From contig CACRXP010000232.1 in the NCBI GenBank assembly GCA_902702965.1, forward strand, positions 11,711 to 75,710: DNA of 64,000 nucleotides, read 5' to 3'. This DNA comes from Spirometra erinaceieuropaei (lineage: Eukaryota; Platyhelminthes; Cestoda; Diphyllobothriidea; Diphyllobothriidae). Of this stretch, positions 21,089-34,900 are shown in pieces. How positions within the stretch are numbered: position 1 is the stretch's first letter; each line of letters starts with the position of its first letter. A program made the position numbers and the translations under genes. Under the pieces are notes generated by a model that ran no database searches, had not been told where the DNA came from, and worked only from the letters and a program-made list of their open reading frames with translations.

Positions 21089-22260
21089 TCAGGGACCGCA
21101 GACCTGCACTGGGGAATTGCTGACTGAATACGGCTTATAAGTAAGAAATAGCCATTCCGGTCTCTGTAAAGCAAATGAACAAAGGATCTCTGGAACAATA
21201 GGTGTATTAGTCTGGGCTTTCTGACTTGTACAGGAGGCAATCGCTAGAGGCTGTGAGAATTCGACATCGAATGAGCAATTTTTTGTAGTCAAGCCAAGAA
21301 GTAGGGGAGATATGAGTGCAGAGGGTGGTATTCGCGATAAGCTGAGTCCCACACCGTCTCATGGCGGCGTGACTGCGTGCATACTTGGCTGGAAATTGGG
21401 TCTCACCTCTTGGTCGCAGTAACGGAGCGCGTGATGGCCGGGGGGTGTGTCACCGTGTCTGTTGATAGAGTTGGTGTCAGACACCCAGGCCTCCAACAGT
21501 TCTCCTCCTGTCTTATTTCTGGCCCGCGCTACTGTCCGCTTGCTTGCGAAGTTGAATTCGTGGTCTTCGTACAGGTTGTGAGTGGCGACCTGAGACAACG
21601 GGTCGATCCTTCACTCGTATGATTTGTTGCGCATGGTCGCTGCCGGACTGTGAGCGATACGTTCCATCGCTTCGGTCACGTTATTTATATATGGTAGAGG
21701 GTGCCAGAGTGTTAGCGACTCTCCTCCGTTTGTTCGCCGTGGGTCCATGCAGAGGCGGCGGCTGACGAAAATGTTCGGGTATCCACTCCTTTTTAGTTGG
21801 TCCCGAAGATGCCGTAGTTCTCGTACCCCTCCCTCTGGCTCACTACAGTGCGTTTTTACCCTCTGGAAGAGTGTCCTAACCCAGCTGTATTTATGCACCA
21901 TTGGGTGTTTTTTATGGTAGTTGAGAATCTGAGTCGTGTTAGTCGCCTTTCTGTTCACCGTGGTGCTGCGTTCACCGTTGGGTGTGCGTGTGGCAAGAAC
22001 GTCAAGGCAAGGCAGCCGTTCGGCATGCTCTTCTTCCCTGATGAACTGAATGTCGGGGAAGATGCCGTTGAGCAGGTCTTGAAAGTCCGCTAGTCTACTC
22101 CTTTCAATTATAACGAACGTGTCGTCCACGTACCGGCGCTAAAATGCAGGTTCAAAGTGGTTGAGAGCGACTTTTTCCAGCTCCTACAAGACTACTTCTG
22201 CAACCAGGCTGGATATCGTCGAACTCATTGGCGTTCCTTTGATCTACTCGTTTGTTCTGT
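21089..22260 (-). pseudogene. Penelope-like element, C-terminal half of RT with GIY-YIG core deleted
   Basis: From about 22240 on the - strand: GTPMSSTISSLVAEVVL (motif B region), an in-frame stop at 22184-22186, another at 22139-22141, then RRYVDDTFVIIERSRL (motif C with both Asp present, about 22135-22090), FPDIQFIREEEHAERLPCLD, TTVNRKATNTTQILNYHKKH and LPYINNVTEAMERIAH. After a stop near 21608 the frame resumes with PLSQVATHNLYEDHEFNFA and LLEAWVSDTNSINRHGD, the C-terminal end of the GIY-YIG domain. The GVVYRI...NYVGET core normally found between these is absent, so an internal deletion is inferred near 21605-21620. The frame is again open beyond the stop at 21356-21358 to 21089. This is the same lineage as 1-490 and 61008-61990. 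Confidence 0.88.
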
Positions 22261-25183
22261 TCCGATCTCTCTTGCCCTTGTTGGTAGCCTATTTCTGCAT
22301 ATATAGGTGGTCGATGTGCAACAGCCGATAGGGCTCTAGATCGAATCCTAAGGCAGAACGGACGAGTAGACCCCTAAATGCAATCGACGAGCGCCCTCTA
22401 CCATAACGTACATCTCATATTTCGCAACCAGAGGACCGGTCAGCGTTCTCTGCTTGTAAGCAACCTAATTATGAACGCAAGCAGGACGGGCAATCAGTAG
22501 ATGTACCTAGGGCTTAAGACACGGAAAACACCGGTAAATTTAAGGTCATATCTTGCCGTAAACCTTCTCTGTGGTCTTTGAACAACAATGTGTCTATCCC
22601 CTTCCATTAAATCATTTACGTAAGATGTTGATCTTTAAGCGAAAACCCCTCTACACGAGGAGATAAAACGTTGCTTTACATTCTCGTTTCTTAATGCAAC
22701 GGCGTTTCCTTACGGATTTTGTCCAACCCACTGTTATTCGAATGCGCCTTTGAGTATTGCATGGAGAAGGGAATTGTTATGTTTAAACGGCAAGTATTTA
22801 CAACGCTTGCTACATTTGACCCTCACAGCCACAAAAAATAGCATTTTAATCCTACAGGAACTTGTTCAGGTGAGAAGCCTTTGTTCTTCTTCGAGATGTG
22901 TCTTTCCACCTTATAAGCACAAATACGTTCCCGGAAGATCCCAATTAGCATAATGTTTAAAAAAGTAGTGAGTGGTGAGATCTAAGAGGTCGAAAGCGGG
23001 AAGATATCTGCATAACAAGTGTGCTTTCGCCTAATTGTAGTCTGGGTGCCTATTCTTATGTCCCTAGTTTAATTTAAATCGTAACACAAACGCAACATAT
23101 TTGAACCTAATTCTATCCGTTCCAACTCTAACTCTATTTCTGAGATTTATCCTAATCCTAATCCGCTAGAAATCTTGCGCGAGACCATCTGATTAATATT
23201 TTTTGACCTACCCTAAAAAGGAACATTTTATCAGCGAGCGCAATCACCTTTTCTCCAGATTATCCTCGAAGGATTTTTTTATCGAAGCAGATGCTCTTTC
23301 CCTAGAAGGACATCCTTATTTTCGTCTCATTCTCTAGTCATGAATGGCTACTCACACTCATGCTGGATAGTGTCACAAAAAAGGAGAATGCGGATTGAAT
23401 GTAAATGAACCGCAGAAAAATGAACAGGCAAGACTCCCCATTTAAACTAATTTGAAGAATCTAATTTCGGCCGGTAAAATTTAGACACCGTAATAGGTAA
23501 ACTGTGTTTGCACCTTAAGCATACAGAAATTTGGTCAAGTGAGAAGAATTTGTTCTCTGTGAGAACGAACCTAAAGCTTCACACATGTTTAAGCAGACAA
23601 TAGATGAATCCCAACTATTTCGGCACTTTTATGAAAATTAACATTTTGTCTCGTTGTCAAAATAGCATTCATCGAGCAGATAACTGTCCCCTTTTAGTCG
23701 TGTGATTCTTTTAAGTATATATGCTCATTCGTTTTTAAGTAATTGAGCTCTCTGCCCTGCCTCAAAGGGAGAAATAATAAATGTTGAATAACTTTACAAA
23801 ATGGTAATTACACAGTGGATTCAGATAAACTACTTTTATACCGAGGACACACTTTAAAATTAATTAAATAAAGCTGGTTTACGCAGTTAAACACGCCTGT
23901 CCTTTTTATTGTATCAGTTTTTCACCACATTTTCGAGCTTTCACTTTTTGGGAAGCACTAAAATCCTCCACTTATTCGCTCATTCGAAGTCCACGCACAG
24001 TCGTGAGAACAAAATAACAGGCAGATCATCCAGCCTAATTAGCTGGTTTCGAATCAGTAATTACATAACAATCTCCTGCAGCTGCGGGTTGGATATATGC
24101 CGCAAGCAGGCAATTGAACAGTTTTTTTTAATTTTGCCCATGAGAAATGGCCGCTTGTTATTTTCAAAGTTAGACAGACAGCACACGTGTGTAATTACAC
24201 AGAGGCATTCTTTTTCGATGAAATATTGCAACACGCATCAGGCTTTCAGGTCATAAATTAACGTCCCTAATACGAAGCGATTTGACAGAACAGGGTATTA
24301 GAGGGACAATTAATCCTGAGTTATGACGCTTTACTCTGAAAGATAGTGATTGCCGAGATTCGCGTTTTGACTGGCGGACAACAATTGCTCTCACCTTGAA
24401 ATCAATCCCCAGACCGTGCTGCGTTCCGTGAACGCAGCAGCCTTAAACAACACTCCGAGGTCATTACTGGACGATTTGAATAATTGCGACTTTGACAACA
24501 GTACCAGCAGAATGAACCCCCCCCCTTCAATAAATTCATTCAGTAGTAACACGCATATTTCTGAATTTGCGTATTCTGCATCAAATCCTGAGTCTTTTAG
24601 CGAGGTAGGTAACCAAGTACTGATATCTGCCCAGCTACGTTAATTGACAACCATCCAAACGTGGATTTAAGAAAGTTAGAGGGTCATACTAACGTCGGGC
24701 TAAAAACCAACAATGTAGTCATATGTCACGAATAGTGGTTTACCCTGCGAAAATCCCACTTGTATCTGCAGCTTTTCTTTTTCTGGAGGACCAAAATTTT
24801 AACGACCGTTGAAATCTCTTTCATTTACTGAATATACAAACCGCGTGCGTATCCCAAAGTACTGTAGCACTTGGCACAGACGGCCGCGATGTTGTGAGAA
24901 TTTATTTCGAGCTACGTTGGCTCGCTTGAGAGAAAGAGGATGGGTTGGATTCATACAGAGCTACACTGAGACGCACACATTTAAGTAAAGTCGAAGAGCG
25001 TACTCAAGGTAAGCGTGGCGGAGGGAGAGAAAGCGAAAGTGTTTTGTGATTACTTTGGTGACGAGCAGTTCATTCTAGCTAAAACAGTTGGCACTGGGGG
25101 ACGGATATCCAGTAAGCCGAGTTTGGAATTGTTAGCTTCCGAGGGAAATGGCAGGAGACAATTTTGTCCGCCGCATTACTTTA
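22261..25183. other. Intergenic; telomere-like tract at 23095-23170
   Basis: No gene is recognised. GAACCTAATTCTATCC, AACTCTAACTCT and TCCTAATCCTAATCCGC (about 23100-23165) form another CCCTAA-like degenerate tract. A C9 run occurs near 24517. Confidence 0.5.
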
Positions 25184-25392
25184 NNNNNNNNNNNNNNNNN
25201 NNNNNNNNNNNNNNNNNNNNNNNNNNNNNNNNNNNNNNNNNNNNNNNNNNNNNNNNNNNNNNNNNNNNNNNNNNNNNNNNNNNNNNNNNNNNNNNNNNNN
25301 NNNNNNNNNNNNNNNNNNNNNNNNNNNNNNNNNNNNNNNNNNNNNNNNNNNNNNNNNNNNNNNNNNNNNNNNNNNNNNNNNNNNNNNNNNNN
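25184..25392. other. Assembly gap (209 Ns)
   Basis: Unbroken run of N. Open frames that appear to cross it are artefacts. Confidence 1.
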
Positions 25393-28300
25393 CACGGAAT
25401 ACCTATCACTGTATTTAGGGAGTTGTGGCGGCATGTCTTCATCATTTGAGGTGTTGGTGTCGACCACGATAGAATGAGCGCTGTATTGGCTTGACGAAGG
25501 ATTACCGAAAACATGTGTTTATCTTCCAGAACATCAGGCGCATCAGTATTTGAGTGTCCTATTCCTGGATTCTACCATGTTCAGTCATTGCACCATTTAT
25601 TTTTCCGTTCTCAAAGCACCTTTTCCTGCCGACATCAATCCCCGCTACAGACCGCGAATATCGTACAAGGTCATCCAGCACTCTCTTACTTTTGCGATGA
25701 AGGGTGACTATTTTGGAGAATATAGTTGCAATAGCTACTTAAACAGCAACAGCTGACCGCGTTATAGGATGGTTAAGACGTCATATTCAGCGTTTAAGCG
25801 CCTGCTTCCAACTTCCACTGACACCGATCTTCGTAAAGAGAAGAAAGTGAATCCTCAGACAGTTCGGTCGTTTGAGGTTTCTTTGTTGATTTTAAAGAAT
25901 ACAAGTTGTATCCCAGTGTCTTCCCAACTTAGTAGTATTTAACTTATATATGTAGGTCTATAATCGCAACCGCCAAATACTGAAAACTAAATCATACCTG
26001 TTTCATCGGAAGAGAGATAGAGAGCATAAACATTATACAAATTGAAAAATGCCTTGAGAAATGACAAATAAAAGCTACCAAGTTGGGAAGGGAAGCATAA
26101 GGTTTCTCCCGAAAGTGTTTACGCCCTCGTTATCACATCCAAAGTTGATTTATCAGGCGCAGCTCTCCGTGTATAAAAAAGGGATGTTACGATCTCTTAC
26201 CGGCATTAGTTTCAGACATCAAAATAATCACTTTAGAGGCGATAGCCAATTCCCTGAACGGTTAAACTGTCGCTACGAAGCAGACAGTCCCTATTGGCCA
26301 AAATAACCAAAACTGTTCTCTGGGATGGGGATGGAGGGGTTGAACAGGATTAGCTCACTGGGTCGCCATTGTTAACGCAAATGGCACCAGGAAATATCTA
26401 GGCATGCAACAGCGGTGCAAGAATGTGCGATTTGTTCGTGTGTGTATTCAAAACCTTAGACCCACGAACGCGTCTTGTTTACTAAAGTTCAGGCACTAAA
26501 TGTTAGGCAAAGATGACTGCTCACTAATTAGAAAAAACCCGACTAATATTACCCTTGTAAAAAAATTACTTGGCCTCCTTCTGACCTACGTCCTATTTAG
26601 ACCAGCCTGGTCTCCTAACACACGGTGCCCAAAATAAGTTACAAATGGGAGAGAAAAGTAGTGTCGCAAGTGCGTGTGAAACTACAATGGTCACCGCCGT
26701 CATCCTGTCAAATGTGACACTGTGCGCAGAAAATTCCTGAGCCCACATGCATAAGCACGCCAGTTGCTTATGTACAATCTAGGCAAGCGTCACAATTTTC
26801 AGCAAAAGAAATTTAATCGTGCATTTGTTTTTTTATCTCTGTTATGCAGTATGCCCACTAGGGGGAATTGTTGAGATGAAGAACACCAGTAAAACCTTAC
26901 CCGATAATTCGACAGAATCCCAGCTTCCAGAACCGTAAACAATACTGCCAGTGGGAAAAATTTCGCCCCGATTTGGTACAAGATAAAACCCTAACTTTTC
27001 ACGTCAAGCCTGCGCGGCAAGAGAGCCTTAGAGGTGATCAGCAGAAACAAATGCCTTTTTTTCCTTTTGACGCCCTTCCAGCACCAGTCGTTACCCCGGC
27101 ATAGCGCCTGGGGATCAGAAGGCGGTCTTGCACATGCTTACCGGTAATGACCTCGTGGGGGGGGGGCCTGACGGTTGTCATGTCCGTTTTCTTGCTGTCT
27201 CCGTTTAAGCACTCGTCTGACTGCGCCGGATGACCGCGTGACAGTGGGCGTTGGCAGCAACGCATTGCCACAGTGCAATTAGTGCCGGCAGCAAGCCAAA
27301 CGCTAATGGCTCCTAAGTGTCTGCGCGGAAGGGTTTACCCCGACCATCCCCTCACACCGCCGGAGAGGTGTGGACGAAACGGAAGACCTTTTTGCTGCAC
27401 GTCAACCGCTGCGATGGTGTAAACCGTTGCGGTGCGAATGACAACGGATCTGAAGCCCACAGGATGTAACCCGATGACTATAGTTCAACCTTCCTGCAGG
27501 ACGACGTCCAGCGCCTACATCACGCAGTGATATCGCGTGGACTTCACATAAGTGAGAGCGCCATAAAGATAGTTTGGCCGTCGAGAATGACAATGTCCAC
27601 CGGACGCCCCGCAGCAATGTTAGCGTGGGGACGTCTTAATGCGTGTGAATTAGTTTCATAATAGTAGGCTTGCGCAGCATCTCCTGCACTCTCTCCTTCC
27701 CCAGCAACCTGAGTTTGATGTAAAACGCAGTCTAGGATCACCGGAGGCGGGATCGAGTGCAGTGAGGGGCAAAACTAATCCCTCCGTCTGAGCGTAACAC
27801 ACACGCACGCTTGGTCCACGCTCAATGGACCAAGCTTTCACTTAAACAAGGGGAATCGGATCCCATCTGAGTGGGGATTCCACGAAGGCTACATAAGGAA
27901 GGATCACTATTGCTTAAATCTCCACCGTGAGAGGACCGAGTCATCTCGTCTGTTGGAAGCTTACTATGCCATGGTTTGTAGGGTGTCAGGATGAATTTTT
28001 GGTACTTCGGACTGTGGGCTAGTTTATCTTGGTTATAAAATCCCTAATGACGAATTTACTTCCTCCTCAATCTGTCATACATCGATCAACAGTTCGCGCC
28101 CGTTTATCAGCAAGTAAAAGAATTGGATGCACTGACTGACGAAGTTAAACGGTTGGGTCAATATGAAAATTAGATGGCTGGTCTACGTAAGCCCCACACG
28201 ACCTGACCCCTACGCAACGAGCCAGGATACACCAAAGAACGTGCTTTCCGGTTGTTAAAATGTGTATGTTCTGAAATGTGCCATTTCGTCCGTCAAATTG

Positions 28301-30044
28301 ACAAAAGTGAAGTCAGTCGTTTTCTCCATGCAGGTGAGGGCATAGGGGTGCGAATTCAGTATGTATGGGCGTGTTATGGACTGCCTATGTGGCCTATGGA
28401 TGTGTATGTGTGCGCAGGTAGTGCGAGCTGTGGGAAAAGGTCTGCAATAGAGGCTTATATGACAAAGTAAGCCCATGTGATAACCAAACGTTCTGGAGAA
28501 GCAGGCGAAGGCGAGGCAGAGGTGTGCTGGTCTCGGTGTTATGTCTTCGGAAGTGAATGGTCAGGTCAGTGAATAAACTGAGATGTGGTCGGTTGTCGTT
28601 GAACCCTATGGAAGTTAACCTACCTGATTTTAAATTAACTTGCGGTCACCTACATAGTTAAAGTTGCTGCTTCGTCTTGGAAAGAACAATGCCTTGTTTT
28701 TTTTCTGGCAGGCCATACAGCACCTTGCGTTAGTCACGAGCACGCCACGCTCATCGGATCTCTGAACTAGAACGTAGTTCTGCTTAAGTGCATTATCGTC
28801 GCCCTCCTCAGTATCAGAAAAGTACGTTGGTCAGAAGACATTCCATGAAGGTTTTCAAGAGGTCTTTGATTTTGCATCTGCCGATCCCCTGGCGAAGGGA
28901 CAATGCCCGCCAAATAACGTGGTCTGTGTACATGCGGGCACTAAAGTCACAATCGAACGTAGATGCTGATGATGATGGCACGGAGTCAGTAGGCGGTCTT
29001 TGACGTCCTGTGACAGACAGAGCATTCGTTTCGCAATTTCTGGCTAGAAAGGTGACGTCGCTCGGAAAATAGGTATCCGCTCCTACCTGGCATCCACCTT
29101 TTCCAGTTGTCCCAGCTCAGCGAGGCGGATCTCGATGCGATAGCCGCCATGCCGATGTTGTGGCGTGTTCTACAGCGACAGGCGCTGTCCGTCTTTCCAG
29201 TCGGTTGCTCGGCGAGCTGCCCAAATGCAAATGACACTCTTAGGCTGTCAGACTACAGTAGGTGGCCCATCAACTGTAAATAACGTCATACCGGCAGCCT
29301 GGTGGGAGGCGCGGTTGTTTCATTTCGACGGCGCATTTTGAGTCCATAAGTCGCTACCGGCTCATGGACGGCGGAAATATCCAGCAGTTGTCCGGTTTTC
29401 GTAGTCCCCTGCCCGACGGGAAGTGTATGCGATGTTAACTCCAAACAGGGCTGCATAGTCATCCTAACCGAACTTCGAAATCCGCGACTACGGTGTGGGG
29501 AGACTAATTGAATAAGCCTGAGTCGCACACTGGTTCGCTGTCGTTCCCTACGACAGACGCATTGTAATAGGTGGGGCGGGAGTGAGGAACATATATGCAT
29601 CGAATATCCTCATTTGGCTCGGTAGTTAGTGGTCTGTTTAGGCTTAGTAAATTCCAACTGTGGGAGTACAGATGAGATCTGGTAGTCAGTTAAGAGCAGT
29701 TCGGAGGAATCACCGCTTGCAGCAGACTTATAAAAACGGCCTGTCAGTCGTATACGGTGTATCGTTAAACTGTACACTACTCATCCTGCACATACACATA
29801 AGACAGTTCGTCCACGCGAGTCCGGACATCCAACGCCTCACCGACAGGCAGGCCACAGCAAGTACGATTTGGGTATTAAATTGATTTTAATAAGACAGAC
29901 TCGTGTACCCTCTACCGCATTCTCCAATTAGTCGCCCATACTGAAACGTTGTCAAGATGTAGGGGAGGGCGTGGGCACGAGTGCAGTGGCCGAAAAAGTA
30001 GCAGAGGCGGTCTATGCGTGTCGCACACGATCCGGTTCCACATA
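25393..30044. other. Intergenic, no gene recognised
   Basis: This 4.6-kb stretch has only short open frames. The GC content rises in 27040-27850 and 28990-29600, where - strand frames up to 104 codons (29286-29600) occur, but none shows a family motif or a splice structure I can defend. A G9 run lies near 27158. It may hold unrecognised old repeats. Confidence 0.45.
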
Positions 30045-31036
30045 CAGTAGATGTGCTAACTCATGAAATGTCAACCAAAATTTCGAAATGACTTCGAGTT
30101 TTAAAAAAGATTAATTAAGTAGAATTGTAAAATTAATCACCATTCAGCATAATTCTATGATAATCCAGTTACCTCAGGGTGTCGGCTTTCGAAAGAACTT
30201 ATTTTCGGCTGCATGCAAGATCTATACTCTGCAAAAATAACTACTTTAGAAGCATGCAATTTTCCCATTGATTTTTGATGTCCTTGAAAATTCAATTATA
30301 TTTTATGGAAAACATATAACAATATTTATTCTTTTACTTATTGGATAGAAAATCACGCATTCTTCCAATTTCATACTCAAAAGAAGAGTAAAATTCCGTT
30401 TAAAGAAAACTTTTCCAATTTCAAATAATTTTGAAGCCGACCTGCTGTTACACTTGCATTCAGGGTTTCAAAACTACACGTCGTATATCTTCCGTGTACA
30501 GAAAACCATGCATTTCTCTACGGTGTTAAGAGGAGACTATATAAGGTTGATATAAGTAGGCAGTGGTTTTGAGCAATATTGGTAACTTTGCAAGCCACAT
30601 TCGTAAATGCAGATACATGACGTTTCATGAACGGCCATTTAACGGTATTAAAAAATCTCACAATTAGAAACTTTTTAAAGACCGAATTATACTCTTTTTT
30701 GAGTATTACATTGGAAGAATGCGTGATTTTCTGCCTAATAAGTAAAAGAATGAATATTTTTATGCATGTTTTCCATGAAATATCATTGAAATTTTAAGGG
30801 CATCGAAAATCAATGAGAAAATTGCATACTAAATAATTAGTCACTTTTTGCAGAGTAAAGATCTTGCATGCAGCCAAAAATAAGTTCTTTCGAAAGCCGA
30901 CACCCTGAGGTAACTGGATCATTATAGACGTATGCTACATAATGATTAGTTTCACAACGCAACTTAATTTATCTTTTTGAAACGAGAACACATTTCGAAA
31001 TTTTGGTTGACATTTCATGAGTTAGCATATCTACTG
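30045..31036. mobile_element. Foldback element, subfamily A, complete (992 bp) with clean TA duplication
   Basis: It starts CAGTAGATGTGCTAACTCAT after TA (30043-30044) and ends GAGTTAGCATATCTACTG before TA (31037-31038). The halves are inverted copies: GGTGTCGGCTTTCGAAAGAA on the left and TTCTTTCGAAAGCCGACACC on the right match perfectly. It has the best-preserved ends of the family here and no coding capacity. Confidence 0.93.
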
Positions 31037-31038
31037 TA

Positions 31039-31669
31039 GTACACCGGGCTTTCGTAAGGAAGTTTCGGAGTCAGCATCCGTGGTGGCAACATAAATGCTC
31101 TATTAAGAAGAGACCATTCAACCCCACTTTCAGCATAGACAAGGTTCGATCCATTCCGTCAATCGGCAGTTTTCCAAGTGACGACTCTACGGCGACCCGT
31201 AGCAGATTCAAGCCCGCCAGATTTACTATAGTGAGGAATGTGCTGGTGTGTCGTGAGGGTGAAGTCTGCTGTGTCAAACTCACTCCCCTTCCCTCTTCCG
31301 CTTGCTAGTTGACTGCTCGAGCCCTAGCCGGTGACAGGATTGTTCACAGTGGCTGGTGCGGTGTGTTGTGAGTCCTACGATTGGAGTGGCCACCACATTC
31401 CCTATATGTATGGTAGTAATTATGGATTCGTGCAAACCGAGTGATGTCTTATGAAAACGCGCCGTCGGATGAGTTGACGACTGCTTCTCTCCAACGCATT
31501 TGCAGCGCAGTATGTAGTCTGAAATTGACAGTTTGACCGTCGTCCTCGTCGTCGTCGTCGTCGACGACGACGACGAGGTCCACCATGTGCCCCACAGCAA
31601 GGTATGGCAGGCACGATGTCTTGCGTGTGTATTAGTTTTTAGGGGGTGTAAACCTGCGCTGTACATACC
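31039..31669. other. Intergenic; GTC/GAC palindrome
   Basis: A - strand frame of 136 codons (31280-31690) includes a poly-Ser/Thr run caused by the (GTC)n(GAC)n palindrome at 31544-31580. No family motif was found. Confidence 0.45.
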
Positions 31670-31965
31670 GGACTGTCTTCTACTCCCCACCTGGTTCCCC
31701 CCGCCCCCGTGTCCATACGGAGTAGAGAAGTTCGGATGCGGGGGGAGGAGTAGGTGGGCAGCGCAGCCGAGCTTGCACCTTGGCGCTCCACTCCACGCCC
31801 CCTAGTCCACACTACACCTGAACAGGATTTCAACTAATAACACCAACACCACAACGGATCAGGAGGCCGAGAATGACTGGGCAGCCATGTCAACCATCCG
31901 TAAACCTAACGGACGCGAAAGTCCATTTACCGGCAGAGAGCTAGGTGCCAAAGAACTTCCGGTGC
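31670..31965 (+). repeat. Dispersed repeat C, copy 2
   Basis: AACGGATCAGGAGGCCGAGA followed by ATGACTGGGCAGCCATGTCA and ACCGGCAGAGAGC corresponds to copies at 12705-12995 (reverse) and 55790-56075. Confidence 0.6.
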
Positions 31966-34900
31966 ATATCAGGCTGCGAGGGCCACAGTTTGTCGATTCT
32001 GGCGTATCAGATGCTTGCACACATTTAGGCCCATGTGTGGCCGTACTAACAAAAACCGGCGTACGGCCTACTGTGGAAGGTAGATGCTCTCACAATGACC
32101 TCTTCCGTGTCACAACATTTCCAGAGTTTTGTCTAGAATAATGCTACCCTACTATGGGTCACCTCTATCCCGTTGCGATTTTGCGACACCTTCTTTTGCA
32201 GTTGCTGTAGTTTTGACCACTTGCTTTCAGACTGTTGTTACAGATCCACCAGAGACGCGAATTCTCAGACGTATATTATCTGGTACATCTCGTGAAATTT
32301 TCGCCGAAATTCTGAAATACGGTTTGTCGTGTAAAAGATTGCTTAGATGGGTTGTATTAATGACTTTCGTGCAACACAATCTCAAACTCCTTCTGTCATA
32401 ACGAGATGCGGGTTTTGGAAGAGGCTTGATGACGTTCTCCTGCGTTACCTCTTCCCGATAAAAATGCATACTACAGTGGCGTACATTCTTCCACTCATAA
32501 ACCAATTCCCCTTTAAATTTAAACTCGTAGTCTAGAGGCATGTAGAAAGATATTCTTTCATGTTATTGTCTGACATCAAGTCAAGTTTTCCTTAAATTCC
32601 TTTTTCGGGCGAAGCGGGCCTACCAGTTTTAAGAACGTTTGTGACCACGAGACTTAAATTGCCATGAAATGTCAAATTATGAAAGATCCTGCGATTATTT
32701 AATGCTGCGTATGTAGAATGCAACAAGGTTCATTGTTTTTTAGAAAATTGGTTGAGCACTGTTCGATGGTTTCTTAATAGCGCAGAGAAAATTTATGATG
32801 ATTTTGTATGGAGAATGGGCAGCGTATAGCTCGGAAAACCTAAGCGCGGGTCGGGTTCGAAACTATTCGGTATCGGAAAAAACATCTTTTACCTCAAAGC
32901 TACGCTTTCTTTAAGCATAAAATGTGAAAAGAACGTCATTGGTTGCCAACTGATTCAACTAGCGAAAAGTGCATGCACGTGTTTCTTAAAAAACATTTAG
33001 ATTTTGAAAGCGCATTGACAATCAGGGAAAATGCATGCTACGAAACTATATGATTTACATCATGAAAGGTATCGAAATTTGTGAATGATTGCTAATCATT
33101 CGCAAACGGACACCAATGGGTGAACCTACTATTTATTGTTACTGAACAACAAATTTAATGAAATCAAAATCATAAGGGAAATCTTGAATTTAGTGCTGCG
33201 ATTTTTAGAAACACTAAGTTTTTTAGAAAAACTAAAAGTCCCGAAAAAGTTATATAATGCTGAAATTGCGTAAACTTCCTTTCAGTGCGAAACACTGGGT
33301 AAATTTGGCATCACAAGTAGAGTAACTTCTAAAAACCATCTTTCAATGAACTTTGCATTTAAATATTCCTAAAGGATTCGTTTACTTTCAATTGTGGCGG
33401 CTTGCTAACAACCTATATTTTGAGTATAGATTTCAAAATCTTTACTCGAGCACTCGTATTCCTTACGCATTCGGATTAACTGAGATGCGGTTTAATAAAG
33501 CAAACAGGAATTTGCTTGGTCTTGCAGATTAAGACGTATTATGAACAAAAGGCTTATAAGGGCGCATGTCGTGAGTAAATTTAAAACATTTGACAGGTTC
33601 ACTCAGGGACATGTCATTATGTGTAGATGACGGAAACTCTTCTCACGTGAAATCCGCTTGTGCTTTTTCCCTGCTTTTAATTGCTCTGAGTATCGGATCG
33701 GCCTTGGAAAATCTCTAAATACTTTAGGACTTTCATATTTCCCAGGTAATTGCCTATATAGAAAGATTCACTATTATGCGTTGGTATCAATCGTGAAAAC
33801 ACGAAAATTTTTAAAGGCATTTACCAAAATAGCGAGTGCTTAGGCGTTGTTTTTCTTGTAGAATGTTGTGTGATGCACATTTAAAGATTCAGCCGAACAG
33901 GAAACACCGTCGTTGAAGGAAGTGAAAGTTAATCAACAAATAAACGACAAATATGCTTTCGTTCAATCAAAAAGCTTTCGATAATTAGTTACCTTTTGAG
34001 GAGTGATTTAGTACCGTACTCCGTTGACGAATGTCTGTACTTCCCATTTTTACATGATAAAGCCAAGAAAAAAAAATCATCGTTTTCGGCCATTTCTTTC
34101 GCGTTGCTGAAAATACCGATACTTTTTACCGCATGCGCAAGAACACGATTTTACCTTTATGTTGCGTCACTTTTCCCTATTTTTGCTCATTTGTAAGCTG
34201 CGTTCTGCGATTGCGTTGCGGAATGGGCAACGAAATGCTTACATTTTGCTGGAACTGTAAATATTTTGCCCATTTCATTTCTAAATTACATATATGCAGA
34301 ATCAAGACCGCAAAATAAGCAATGTTCCTTGTTCGGTTCAAATCCTTAAACAATGTCTGGGACAGGTTTTAGCACAAGTAATTGCCCGAATAAATCGCGA
34401 TGTCCACTTCAGCTTACATTTCTAAATATTTTTCTTGAAATAATCAGGCGAACACATTTTCTGCTAAATTAAAAGGCATTTATTCAAAGGGCAAGCAAGC
34501 GTCGTAAGGTTTCATAAGACAGGTCGCATACTGTATTTGGTCATTTTTCGTACTTGTGATTTCTACAGGAAGCTGAGAAAAATGTTTTTCAAATTCCGAG
34601 GTTCTGGCGTGATGGAAATATCTTGGGATTAGGTCGCCTGCTATTGAATAATACAACCCGAGATAAATATTTTTTAGGCAAAAATGCATTCCAGAAGACT
34701 GTAGGTAACTGTCGTGCACTTGTTTTTCACACTGTCTACAGGATTCGGATACTGTTTTTCATGGGGTACAGAATAAGAGCGCCTCGACACTGGACAGCAA
34801 AGTCTCCCACGGTCCTGGCATTTGGTCCGGCGCCGAATTTCCTCGATAAAATTACTCTTCGCGACGAAAAGGCAATTCGTTTCCGAGTGCACCTAAGGCA

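Noticed and set aside
25015..25514. Open frames crossing 25184-25392
   Set aside because: They consist mainly of undetermined bases from an assembly gap.
28986..29600. GC-rich - strand frames of 83 and 104 codons as exons
   Set aside because: No domain motif, no convincing splice sites and no neighbouring exon in phase.
31280..31690. 136-codon - strand frame as a gene
   Set aside because: It contains a poly-Ser/Thr run from the GTC/GAC palindrome and shows no family motif.
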